From NCBI GenBank assembly GCA_017450705.1, contig JAFSTC010000053.1, positions 1 to 64,000 of the forward strand: 64,000 bases of DNA, read 5' to 3'. Shown piece after piece: positions 47,359-55,402 of this stretch. Position 1 is the stretch's first letter; each line of letters opens with the position of its first letter. A program made the position numbers and the translations under genes. The notes under the pieces are model-generated. The model worked only from the letters and a program-made list of their open reading frames with translations. It had not been told where the DNA came from and did not search any database. The DNA comes from Lentisphaeria bacterium. Lineage in GTDB: Bacteria > Verrucomicrobiota > Lentisphaeria > Victivallales > Victivallaceae.

Positions 47359-48296
47359 GAAAGGCTTTCAACAAGGAACTGCTGAAGATCGCGAAGAAGG
47401 ATCCCCGCATCTTCATGATCCTGGCGGATATCGGCTACGGCGAGATCGAGGAGTTCGCCGAGACCTTCCCCGACCGCTTCATCAACTGCGGCGTGGCCGA
47501 ACAGAACATGACCGGCGTCGCCTGCGGCGTGGCCATGGAGGGCAACATCGCCGTCACCTACTCCATCGCCAACTTCCCCACGCTCCGCTGTCTGGAACAG
47601 ATCCGCAACGACGTCTGCTACCACGACGCCAATGTGAAGATCGTCATCATCGGCGGCGGCATGGCCTACGGCGAACTGGGGATCTCCCACCACTCCACCG
47701 AGGACATCGCCATCATGCGCGCCTTGCCCAACATGGTGGTGCTGGCCCCCTGCGACAAGGCCGAGACCGTCGCCCTCACCGATGCCATGATGGCCTATGA
47801 CGGCCCCGTCTACTTCCGCTGCGGCTACAAGGGCGAACCCGATCTCCACTCCGGCCCTGTCAAGGTCAAGATCGGCGGCTCGCTCCGGCTCCGCGACGGC
47901 AAAGACGCCACGGTCTTTTTCGCGGGGACCGTCGGGATCAACGCCAGGAAGGCCGTGGAAGAGCTGGCCAAAGAGGGCATCGTGTGCCGGCTGGTCAGCC
48001 TCTACTCCGTCAAGCCCGTCGACAAACAGGCGATCCTGCGCGCCGCGAAGGAGACGGGCGGCATCGTGGTGCTGGAGGAACACAACATCTGCGGCGGCGT
48101 CGGCAGCGCCGTGGCCGAGGTGCTGATGGACGAGGGCGCGGGAGCCGTCCCCTTCAAGCGCCTGGCCATGCCCGACGTCAACGCGACAAAAGTCGGCTGT
48201 CAGGCCTGGATGCGCGACCAGTACGGCCTCGGCGTCAAGGACGTGATCGCGGCGGTTCGGGAGATCGTGAAAAACAGGAGGCGTTCTTCGAAATGA
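47355..48296 (+). CDS. Transketolase-like protein, C-terminal subunit
   Basis: Pyrimidine-binding half of the split transketolase, 313 residues, with INCGVAEQNMTGVACG carrying the catalytic Glu that activates thiamine diphosphate, GISHHSTEDIA, and the C-terminal swivel domain (VVLEEHNICGGVGSAVAE). Transketolase joins C2 units between sugar phosphates; DXP synthase and related enzymes share the fold, but the split arrangement and the HHSTED segment fit transketolase. Overlaps both neighbours by 4 bp. Confidence 0.9.
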   Translation: MRKAFNKELLKIAKKDPRIFMILADIGYGEIEEFAETFPDRFINCGVAEQNMTGVACGVAMEGNIAVTYSIANFPTLRCLEQIRNDVCYHDANVKIVIIGGGMAYGELGISHHSTEDIAIMRALPNMVVLAPCDKAETVALTDAMMAYDGPVYFRCGYKGEPDLHSGPVKVKIGGSLRLRDGKDATVFFAGTVGINARKAVEELAKEGIVCRLVSLYSVKPVDKQAILRAAKETGGIVVLEEHNICGGVGSAVAEVLMDEGAGAVPFKRLAMPDVNATKVGCQAWMRDQYGLGVKDVIAAVREIVKNRRRSSK

Positions 48297-49072
48297 GTTC
48301 GGACAATACTTTTCTCCCGCTGGCCGGGAAAACGGCCGTCGTCACCGGCGGCGCGGGCGGCATCGGACTTGCGGGCGTGCGGCTCTTCCGCAAGGCCGGC
48401 GCCCGTGTCATCATCGCCGACATCGACGAGGCGGCGGGGCAGCGGGCCGCAGCCGAGACAGGGGCGCTCTTCGTCCGCTGCGACGTTTCGAAAAGCGCCG
48501 ACGTGCAGAACGTCATTTCCGCCGCGGAGGGGAAGCTCGATATCCTCTACAACAACGCGGGCGTCTACTGGAACGGCCGCGACGGCCGCATCACCGACAT
48601 CGCAGAGGAGGACTGGGAACGGGTCCTGGCCATCAATTTGCGGAGCGTCTTCCTCTTCTGCAAGTACGGTCTGCCCCTGCTGATGAAACAGGGCGGAAGC
48701 GTCATCAACACCGCCTCCAGCGCGGGCGTGATCGGCATCCCCGACTGCGACGCCTACACGGCGACCAAGGGCGCCATCGTCCAGCTGACGAAATCCATGG
48801 CGGCGGAGTACGGCAGGTACAACGTCCGGGTCAACTGCATCGCGCCCGCGGCGATCATGACGCCCATGATGCGCCAGAGCAATCCGGAGAACTCCACCTT
48901 CGACGAGGAGCGTTTCCTGAAACTGCGCACCCCCCTGCGGCGCTACGGTACCCCGGAGGAGATCGCAAAAGTCGCCCTCTTCCTGGCCTCGGCGGAGTCC
49001 AGCTACCTCAACGGCGCGATCATCGTCGCCGACGGCGGGATCACCATCAACGGCGATCTTTCGAAGTGCTGA
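48293..49072 (+). CDS. Short-chain dehydrogenase/reductase
   Basis: NAD(P)-dependent alcohol or sugar dehydrogenase of the classical SDR type, 259 residues. It has the cofactor motif TGGAGGIG, NNAG, the catalytic Ser in NTASSAGV, YTATK with the Tyr and Lys, and a closing VADGGITI. IIADIDEA after the second strand has Asp at the position that favours NAD over NADP. Third gene of the ROK-controlled operon; it probably oxidises or reduces the sugar that feeds the transketolase. Its 3' end overlaps the convergent gene by 26 bp. Confidence 0.88.
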   Translation: MSSDNTFLPLAGKTAVVTGGAGGIGLAGVRLFRKAGARVIIADIDEAAGQRAAAETGALFVRCDVSKSADVQNVISAAEGKLDILYNNAGVYWNGRDGRITDIAEEDWERVLAINLRSVFLFCKYGLPLLMKQGGSVINTASSAGVIGIPDCDAYTATKGAIVQLTKSMAAEYGRYNVRVNCIAPAAIMTPMMRQSNPENSTFDEERFLKLRTPLRRYGTPEEIAKVALFLASAESSYLNGAIIVADGGITINGDLSKC

Positions 49073-50687
49073 GGGACCGGAAAAAAGGCTTCATCTCCAG
49101 CAGAAGCCGGTCGAGATCGTCCTCGGGGACGTCTTTCCGCAGCCGCGCCCAGAGTTCGGGCAGGGGCAGCTCCAGCGTATGCGCGATCTCCGCCGAAGCC
49201 GTATCCGGCGAGGCGAGGAGATCGGCGATTCTGCCGCACAGCTCCCGCACGGGGATGAGGCGGAGCATCACGTCGCCCACGCGCTCGGGCTTTTCCCCCC
49301 GGGCCGCCAGACAGGCGAAGGTGGAGACGACGGAGTTATAAAAGGGTTTGCTCCCCGGCCCGAAGGTGTTGGGCATAAGAAGCGCCGTCGCGTCGATCCC
49401 CTCCCGGGCGAAGAGCGCCATGGCGTCGCGCTTGCTTTTGTGGTAGGGCAGATCGTGATCGATGACATGGGGACTGCTGGCGAAAAAGAGGCGCGTCTTC
49501 CTCCCCTTCAGCGCCCGGGCGAGTTTTTCCGCAAGAAGCATGTTCGTCCGGTAGAGGAAATCCCCGTCGGCGTGGCGGCTCAATCCCGCGAAATGGATGA
49601 CCCTTTCCGCGCCGGAGAGGGTCTTTTTCAACAGCGCTTCGTCGTCCCACAGGGCGCGGCCGATCGTCATGTACGGAATTTTCCGCGCTTCCAGTTCTCG
49701 GATCATGAAGGAGCCGATGAAGCCCTCCGCGCCGGTGACGGCGGTCGCCGCGGGAGGCAGTCCGAAGGGCGCGGGGCTGGTGAAACGCATGGGCTCCCCC
49801 GTGGCGGGGTGGCGGAAAACGATCTCCGACGCGTGGAGCGCCTGCCGGGGGAGAATGAGTTTTTTTCTGTCCTCCGCCGTCAGTTCGTCGGTCTTCTGCC
49901 GGAGATAGAAGTTTTCGTCGAGCCCGTACAGTTTGTCCCCGACGACGGGATACCCCAAACTCGACAGCGTGGCGCGGATCTGGTGCATCCGCCCGGTGCC
50001 GAGGGTCGCCCGCAGCAGGGAAAAGTCACCGCTCCGCCCCAGGGGCTCGAAAAAAGTCTCGGCGCTTTCGCAGGGCCCTTCGGGAGCCTCCCGGGTGAAC
50101 CTGCGCTTCTTGCGGATGACGCTGGAACAGTCCTTGGAGAGGAATCCCGCGGCGTGCAGGGGCCCGTCGAACCGCCCGTGGACCATGACGGTGTAGACTT
50201 TCTTTTCGATCAGGCTGCGGGCGCCGAACCGGGCGGCGGCTGTTTTGTCCCGGGCGGCGATCATGAGGCCCGAGGTCTCCCGGTCGAGCCGGTTGACGAA
50301 GTGGATGTCCCCGTACTTCGAGCAGAGCAGATGCCACAGGGTGTGCTTGAAAAAGGGCCCCGCCGGATGCACGCAGAGATTCCCGGGCTTGTCGATGACG
50401 AGAAGCTGTTCGTCCTCCCACACGGCGGACCAGTTCATGTCGGCGGGAGGCTCCGGCAGTTCAGCCGGATGGTAGGAGATCACATCGTGCATCTCGAGAC
50501 GCCTTTCCGGCTCCGCGGGGGCATCGTTGACGGTGATCTCCCCCGCGGCGATCACGGCGCGCCACCCCGGTTCGTCCCGGTAGGGGAAGCGGGAGACGAG
50601 AAAGGCGATGAGCGTCTGCCCGCAGCAGCTCCAGTCCACGGTGGAACGGACTTTGCGTCTTTGGAGGGAATCGGGGGTATGCTTCAT
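49047..50687 (-). CDS. RluA-family pseudouridine synthase fused to NAD(P)-epimerase domain
   Basis: A 546-residue two-domain protein. Residues about 15-310 are a complete RluA/RluD-type pseudouridine synthase: S4-like RNA-binding start (AVIAAGEITVNDAPA), VIDKPGNLCVHPAG, catalytic Asp135 in NRLDRETSG, and GRMHQIRATL. Residues about 315-490 are an extended short-chain dehydrogenase: TAVTGAEGFIGSFM nucleotide motif (318-325), Tyr415-x3-Lys419 in YHKSK, and PNTFGPGSKPFYNSVVSTF, which resembles CapF/FnlC sugar reductases. The reading frame runs through the junction with no stop. RNA modification joined to sugar-nucleotide chemistry is unusual. The ATG overlaps the apbE stop. Confidence 0.85.
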   Translation of the reverse strand: MKHTPDSLQRRKVRSTVDWSCCGQTLIAFLVSRFPYRDEPGWRAVIAAGEITVNDAPAEPERRLEMHDVISYHPAELPEPPADMNWSAVWEDEQLLVIDKPGNLCVHPAGPFFKHTLWHLLCSKYGDIHFVNRLDRETSGLMIAARDKTAAARFGARSLIEKKVYTVMVHGRFDGPLHAAGFLSKDCSSVIRKKRRFTREAPEGPCESAETFFEPLGRSGDFSLLRATLGTGRMHQIRATLSSLGYPVVGDKLYGLDENFYLRQKTDELTAEDRKKLILPRQALHASEIVFRHPATGEPMRFTSPAPFGLPPAATAVTGAEGFIGSFMIRELEARKIPYMTIGRALWDDEALLKKTLSGAERVIHFAGLSRHADGDFLYRTNMLLAEKLARALKGRKTRLFFASSPHVIDHDLPYHKSKRDAMALFAREGIDATALLMPNTFGPGSKPFYNSVVSTFACLAARGEKPERVGDVMLRLIPVRELCGRIADLLASPDTASAEIAHTLELPLPELWARLRKDVPEDDLDRLLLEMKPFFRSLSTSKDRR

Positions 50688-51655
50688 TTTCCGACGATGA
50701 CGACCCGGCTTTGCGGGATCTCTTTTTCGACCTTGTCCGCCAGTTCGCGGCCCCGCAGGAAGACGGCGGTGGAGAGCCAGTCCGCCCGCATGGCCGAGGG
50801 ACAGACGACCGTGACCGCGTGCCGCACTTCGGGAGGAGACCCCGTCGCGGGATCCATGATGTGCCCGTAGACTTTTCCGCCGTAGGTCACGTTCCGCTCG
50901 TAGTCGCCGCTGGTGGAGACGGCCGCGCCCGGCGCGGCCTCGATGACATGCCGCGTCAGCCGGTCCGGGTGGGCGGGATCCCGGATGCCGACCTTGTAAA
51001 ACCCGCCGCCCTTCCGCGGGGCGGGGAGAAATTTGAGGTTGCCGCCCAGATCCAGCACCCCCGCGGCGGTTCCGGGAACGGCCTGCGCGGCCAGATCGAG
51101 GGCGAACCCCTTGGCGATGCCCCCCAGATCGAGGGCCATGCCTTTGACCCCGAACCGGACGGTGTGCCGCTTTTCATCGAGGATCAGCTTGCCGAAGCCG
51201 ACGCGCTTTTTCGCTTCGGCGATCTCCCGGTCGGAAGGGGCCGTTCCCCGTTTGCGGTAAAAGCCCCAGAGATCCATGAGAGGCTTGACCGTGATGTCGA
51301 AGGCGCCGCCGCTGAACTCCCAGGCGAAACGGGCCTCGGCGAGCATCGCCCACATGAGGGGGGAGCAGGCGAAATCCCTTTCCCCCGCAGCGGCGTTGAG
51401 GCGGCAGAGCTCGCTCCCGGGATCCCGGAGATTGGCCGTCTGCACGATGCGGGCAAAGGCTCCGGCGGCCTGTTCGTTGAGTTTCAGCGCCGCGGGAGCA
51501 GCGGTGCCGTGCCATGTGAAGCACGCCACGGTGCCCATGGTCCGGAATACGAAACTCTCCCGCCGGTCCCGGGGCGAAGACGGAAAAATCAGCCAGGCAT
51601 CCGCCAGAAGCAGAAGCGCGGCGAGAACCAGTCCTGTCCGGGTCCGTCTGTCCAT
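50684..51655 (-). CDS. apbE: FAD:protein FMN transferase
   Basis: Attaches FMN covalently to flavoproteins (for example subunits of the Rnf or Nqr complex) outside the cytoplasmic membrane. The 323-residue protein has a membrane anchor or signal (about residues 8-26), TMGTVACF, SGGAFDITVKPLMDLWGF, ALDLGGIAKGFALD and STSGDYER, all ApbE marks; GHIMDPATGSP is the Mg/FAD region. No Rnf or Nqr genes are present here. It overlaps the fused pseudouridine synthase gene by 4 bp. Confidence 0.93.
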   Translation of the reverse strand: MDRRTRTGLVLAALLLLADAWLIFPSSPRDRRESFVFRTMGTVACFTWHGTAAPAALKLNEQAAGAFARIVQTANLRDPGSELCRLNAAAGERDFACSPLMWAMLAEARFAWEFSGGAFDITVKPLMDLWGFYRKRGTAPSDREIAEAKKRVGFGKLILDEKRHTVRFGVKGMALDLGGIAKGFALDLAAQAVPGTAAGVLDLGGNLKFLPAPRKGGGFYKVGIRDPAHPDRLTRHVIEAAPGAAVSTSGDYERNVTYGGKVYGHIMDPATGSPPEVRHAVTVVCPSAMRADWLSTAVFLRGRELADKVEKEIPQSRVVIVGK

Positions 51656-51712
51656 GGTGTCAGACTCCGGGCTGCGCGGGAAAAAACGCCGCGCGGCCCG
51701 GAGAAAAGCGGA

Positions 51713-52783
51713 TCACTTCGCGTCGGGGAAAGGCGTGAACTTGGGGTTCTGGCGCTTGACCTCGTTGGTGACGCGCACGACCTGAACGGCCTCTTCCAGC
51801 TTGATCGGGAAGGGAACACCCTCGCGGATGGCCCGATAAAGGTGCTTGTAGATGTCGTAGATGGTGCATCCGGCGGCAGGCTCCACCATGATGGTCTTGC
51901 GGACCCAGCGGGGCTTGTAGTCGCCGCCGAAACCGCCGGAGAGCGGGGGCGTGCCCGGATCGGCCTTGTCCGTAGGAGTCTTGAAATCGGGATGCAGGTA
52001 TTTGAGCTGGATGTCCTGCTCGTCGGGGCTGATGAGGGATCCCCGGGTGCCGTACACGGCGTAGACGGGAGAAGGCAGCGCCACGCCGCCGGAGATCTCG
52101 ATGTCGATGACCCGGCCGTTCTCGCCCCGCAGGATGATTTTGAGGTGATCCTCGGCGTCGCCCAGGGCGGCCACCCGCTTGAGGTCGCTCCAGACGGAGG
52201 CCAGCGGAGACTCCAGCAGACGCAGACCGTGGTCGATCAGGTGCGGGCCCCAGTTGTTGAGCTGACCGCCGCCGCATCCGATCAGCGTCTGCCAGTCGTT
52301 GCGGAACTGGAAGCTGTGGCGGCAGAGCTTGATCTCGTAGACTTCGCCCAGAACGCCGCTGGCCATGATCTCTTTGATATGGTTGAAGGCCGCCTCGAAA
52401 CGGCGGTTCTGACGGCAGAAGAGCTTGCCGGGGAAACGCTTCGACGCCTCGATGAGCCGGTCGCAGCCCTCGTCGCTGATGGCGATGGGCTTTTCGGCGA
52501 AAACGTATTTCCCCGCTTCGAGGGCGCGGATGCAGTATTTGACGTGATCGGGGGAGCGCACGGCAACGGCGACCAGCTCCACATCCTTGTCCTTGAGGAA
52601 GGCCTCGCCGTCGGTATAGGTGCGGATCCCGGGGACTTTTTCCGCGATGAGTTTGCAGCGTTCGGGGTCGATGTCGCACCCGGCGGCGATCTCGAACATC
52701 TCCGGATACATCTGAAGCTCTTTGCTGTGCATGCAGTTGCCGGCGCGGCCGAGGCCCCAGATCCCGACTTTGATCTTGCTCAT
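51713..52783 (-). CDS. Gfo/Idh/MocA family oxidoreductase
   Basis: NAD(P)-dependent oxidoreductase of unknown sugar substrate, 356 residues. Rossmann start KVGIWGLGRAGNCMHSKE, EKPIAISDEG with the catalytic Lys, and GGGQLNNWGPHLIDHGLRLL, where the His corresponds to the substrate-binding position. ATG 52783 was chosen because AGGGAGAA precedes it and the family sequence begins there. It stands alone behind its own promoter with a palindrome inside, suggesting regulated expression. Confidence 0.86.
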   Translation of the reverse strand: MSKIKVGIWGLGRAGNCMHSKELQMYPEMFEIAAGCDIDPERCKLIAEKVPGIRTYTDGEAFLKDKDVELVAVAVRSPDHVKYCIRALEAGKYVFAEKPIAISDEGCDRLIEASKRFPGKLFCRQNRRFEAAFNHIKEIMASGVLGEVYEIKLCRHSFQFRNDWQTLIGCGGGQLNNWGPHLIDHGLRLLESPLASVWSDLKRVAALGDAEDHLKIILRGENGRVIDIEISGGVALPSPVYAVYGTRGSLISPDEQDIQLKYLHPDFKTPTDKADPGTPPLSGGFGGDYKPRWVRKTIMVEPAAGCTIYDIYKHLYRAIREGVPFPIKLEEAVQVVRVTNEVKRQNPKFTPFPDAK

Positions 52784-52831
52784 AAAACGTGTTCTCCCTG
52801 TTTTGAGACGTTGAAAAACGATCCGTTTCAT

Positions 52832-52859
52832 AAGATACCACGTCAACGTGTTTTTTCAA
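52832..52859 (-). promoter_or_regulatory. Predicted promoter of the Gfo/Idh gene with internal palindrome
   Basis: Minus-strand TTGAAA (52854-52859), 16-bp spacer, TATCTT (52832-52837). The spacer contains CACGT-CA-ACGTG (52839-52850), a likely repressor site since it would block polymerase. Confidence 0.5.
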
Positions 52860-52894
52860 GCTCTTCCCGCCGCCGGGACCGGGGGGAAGATGGA

Positions 52895-53350
52895 TCAGCT
52901 GAAGGTGAAAAGTTTTCCGTTCCCGTCGGGGTAGGCCATGAAAGTGAGGCGCGCCACATGGTCGCCGCCCATGGTGGGGATGTATTCGATGTCCGGCAGG
53001 AGCACCGCGGCGCCGAAGGAGAGCTCCTTCTCCCCCGCATCCTCCGTGATGGGCGTGAAGGTGAGGACCTTGCGTTCCGAGGAGGCGGCGATGTCGTCCC
53101 CTTTGGCGAAATTTCCGGCCAGCGTCAGCGCCGCGTCGATGTTCTTGGTGTGGATCGTGATCTTCGCCGAGGAACGCGTGATCGTGCGGCTGACCTCCTC
53201 GCGGCCTCCGTTCTCGTAGATCAGGGAGTCGAAGACCTTGATCTCGGACTCGATCTTCGGCGCGTCCGCCAGCGGGCCAAGAACGGTCCCGTCGTACGCG
53301 GCAAGGTAAGGATGCTGTTTGATTTTGGTGATGTCGTAAGTTTGCGGCAT
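52895..53350 (-). CDS. Phage-tail-like protein of unknown function
   Basis: A 151-residue protein, rich in beta-strand patterns (VSRTITRSSAKITIHT, ARLTFMAYPDGNG), without signal peptide or membrane segment. Its style (short N-terminal arm, repeated strands, T/S-rich) resembles phage tail-tube or major tail proteins, but no family is firmly recognised. ATG 53350 follows AAGGAG. It is cotranscribed with the small gene upstream (19-bp gap), with nothing else of a prophage around it. Confidence 0.55.
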   Translation of the reverse strand: MPQTYDITKIKQHPYLAAYDGTVLGPLADAPKIESEIKVFDSLIYENGGREEVSRTITRSSAKITIHTKNIDAALTLAGNFAKGDDIAASSERKVLTFTPITEDAGEKELSFGAAVLLPDIEYIPTMGGDHVARLTFMAYPDGNGKLFTFS

Positions 53351-53369
53351 GAGGAAAACTCCTTTTTTT

Positions 53370-53654
53370 TCAGTTGAGCGTTATGCATCTGACCGCCCGG
53401 ATCTCTCCGGAAAGATCCCGGCACGGCCTGACTTCTGTGATCTCGTGTTCCCGGTTCCCGTCTCTGATGATGTCCCCCGCCCCCGGCATCACCGCTCCTC
53501 CCCGCAGCAGGTACACGGCCCGGCCCCCGTCTCCGAATCCGTCACGGCCGCGGCATTTCATCTCTTCCGTGCACAGGGCCTCGGCAGCATGATCCGTGTA
53601 CGCGCCGCCGGGTGTGAAGATCCTGACGGCGACCTGTTTTGAATTGTTCGTCAT
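53370..53654 (-). CDS. Small phage-like protein
   Basis: A 94-residue protein starting at ATG 53654, seven bases after GGAGGTC; the longer open frame upstream is not supported. The segment MPGAGDIIRDGNREHEITEV, then RPCRDLSGEIRAVRC, resembles small phage head-tail or minor tail proteins that define an axis or connector. It precedes the 151-residue gene as part of a two-gene unit. Could alternatively be a domesticated fragment. Function not assigned. Confidence 0.5.
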   Translation of the reverse strand: MTNNSKQVAVRIFTPGGAYTDHAAEALCTEEMKCRGRDGFGDGGRAVYLLRGGAVMPGAGDIIRDGNREHEITEVRPCRDLSGEIRAVRCITLN

Positions 53655-53709
53655 AAATGCGACCTCCGTGTCTCCCCCCGTCTTCGTCACCCGGGAAGAG
53701 TCGAAAAAA

Positions 53710-53747
53710 CCTTTTCCGGTGCTGATGTAAGACCGTGACGGAAAAGG
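53710..53747. promoter_or_regulatory. 9-bp inverted repeat between divergent genes
   Basis: CCTTTTCCG (53710-53718) and CGGAAAAGG (53739-53747), 20 bp apart, lie between the phage-like pair and the metallopeptidase remnant; a possible operator or an old recombination site. Confidence 0.4.
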
Positions 53748-53758
53748 GAGAAAGACCG

Positions 53759-54189
53759 ATGAAAAGATTTTTTCCGTTTTGCCTCTCTGCACTTCTCTGC
53801 CTCTGCACGCTCCCGGGAGAAAGGACAAGCAGTGGACCCGCCTCGACCCGAGAGGATCCGTCTGCACGGGGAGCGCCTTCTACGACGCGGACCTGTCGAA
53901 ATTCAAACGCAGGCGGATGAACGGCAATCTGGAAGAGAAGAGGTACGACGCGGACTTCGTCTCCCGGTACGCCATGAGCTTCGGACACGGGGACCGGGCC
54001 GAAACATTCGCGTACATGATCGTCGAAGGGCCGAGATTCCTCCGCCGGACGGAGAAGAGCCCGGTCCTCAAAAAAAAGATGGAGTACGTCATCGAGATCA
54101 CCGGAAAACGGGATCTGCTGGGCAAAGACTTCCGGGGAAAGCTGTTCCGGCCCGAAAGGCCCCCGCCGCCTCCGGGCCCCGCGCCCTGA
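53759..54189 (+). pseudogene. Remnant of an exported zinc-metallopeptidase-like gene
   Basis: ATG 53759 (after GGGAG) begins a signal peptide, MKRFFPFCLSALLCLC, then the frame shifts within about 53810-53825 into one encoding KDKQWTRLDPRGSVC and FVSRYAMSFGHGDRAETFAYM. The latter pieces resemble the part that follows HExxH in a family of bacterial metallopeptidases (W-x-x-LNPxGF, then FVSxYAxxxxxEDRAE). The HExxH region is missing and DRAETF has lost the preceding Glu. Together this is best read as a gene with an internal deletion plus a frameshift. It ends at TGA 54187-54189 after a run of Pro. Confidence 0.55.
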
Positions 54190-54211
54190 CGCCCGCCCCG
54201 CGGGCGGGGGA

Positions 54212-55402
54212 TCACTGTTTGTACATGACGGGGAAGGTGGCCAGTCCGGGGTCTCCCGTGGGCACGTCCACGGGTCCCTGCCGGTCGACCAGTCCCCAGC
54301 GGCGGGAGAAGGGCCAGAAGGTGAAGAAGGCCCGTCCCACGAGGTTGCGCCGGGGGACCGCTCCGAAGAAACGGCTGTCCTTGCTGAAGCGCGAGTTGTC
54401 GCCCAGCATGAAATAATGCCCCGGGGGAACGGTGTAAGGCTTTCCCGAAGCGATCTCCTCCAGACCCATTCCGGAAGCGTGCCCCTGATAGCCGCCTTTG
54501 CCGGAGTAGACCTTGGCGAAGCGGGGAGAGAGCTCCTGCGCCCTGACGAATTTTTCTCCGCCCGCCGGACGGATGAAAAGCTGACTGCCTTCGATCTTCA
54601 CCGTGTCGCCGGGCAGCGCCGCCAGACGCTTGATGTAGTAGTGGCCGCTTGTGGCCGCAAGAGGCGTCCCGTCGGTATCCTGCAATCCCCCGGTGGTGAA
54701 GACCATGACTTCTCCCCGTTCCGGCGGCGCAAGATAGAGACTGAACCGCTCCACGAAGAGGTGATCGCCCAAAGAAACGTATCCGTCGGCCAGCACGTCG
54801 CCCGTTCTGTACTCTCTGGCGGGATCGAGTTTCGCGTAGTCCGCAACTTTGACGGGATCTCCGGGGAGCGTGTACGTCGTCCCCCCGATGGTGAAGCCGG
54901 TCCGGTCGAAGACGAAGCCGCTCCCGTGCCGGAGGGACGACGGATCCAGCACCCCCGGAGCCGTCACCCGGGCCCGGGCGGGAGTGTTGGCGAAAAACAG
55001 CGCCCGCAGGACCGGGGGAAACTTTTTCTGGATCCTGTTGGCCCCGGCATCGGCCTCCTGATAGTGGATGCCGTACAGCGTGGGCTGCATGGAGCTCGTG
55101 GGGATCCGGAAGGGCTGGAAATAAAGTCCCCTGATGCCGAAGGCCACCGCGCCGACGACCAGCAGCAGATCCAGCAGATTGCGCAGGGAGGAGCCGTTCC
55201 CCGGCAGAACGAGTTTTTCCATGCTTTTTTCGGCGTTCTTCACGGCCAGAGCCGGATCCTTTTCCGATCTGAGGCCGGCGAGGATCCGGTCGAACTCTTC
55301 CTTCTGCCCGGCGGAGAAAAGGTCGTCCCCGGAACGGCGGAGCGTGACGAGCTCGGCCAGGTACTTGCGGCGGCGGCGGTTTTTGAAATAACGGAAGATC
55401 AT
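54212..55402 (-). CDS. lepB: Signal peptidase I
   Basis: Cleaves signal peptides at the outer face of the inner membrane. The 396-residue protein has a basic cytosolic start, one membrane helix (about residues 85-105, LLDLLLVVGAVAFGI), then IPTSSMQPTL with the catalytic Ser and HYYIKRLAALPGD with the general-base Lys, and the late GDNSRFSKDSR box. It is longer than E. coli LepB because of extra loops between the Ser and Lys boxes (about residues 140-230). Its ATG overlaps the phosphatase stop. Confidence 0.92.
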   Translation of the reverse strand: MIFRYFKNRRRRKYLAELVTLRRSGDDLFSAGQKEEFDRILAGLRSEKDPALAVKNAEKSMEKLVLPGNGSSLRNLLDLLLVVGAVAFGIRGLYFQPFRIPTSSMQPTLYGIHYQEADAGANRIQKKFPPVLRALFFANTPARARVTAPGVLDPSSLRHGSGFVFDRTGFTIGGTTYTLPGDPVKVADYAKLDPAREYRTGDVLADGYVSLGDHLFVERFSLYLAPPERGEVMVFTTGGLQDTDGTPLAATSGHYYIKRLAALPGDTVKIEGSQLFIRPAGGEKFVRAQELSPRFAKVYSGKGGYQGHASGMGLEEIASGKPYTVPPGHYFMLGDNSRFSKDSRFFGAVPRRNLVGRAFFTFWPFSRRWGLVDRQGPVDVPTGDPGLATFPVMYKQ

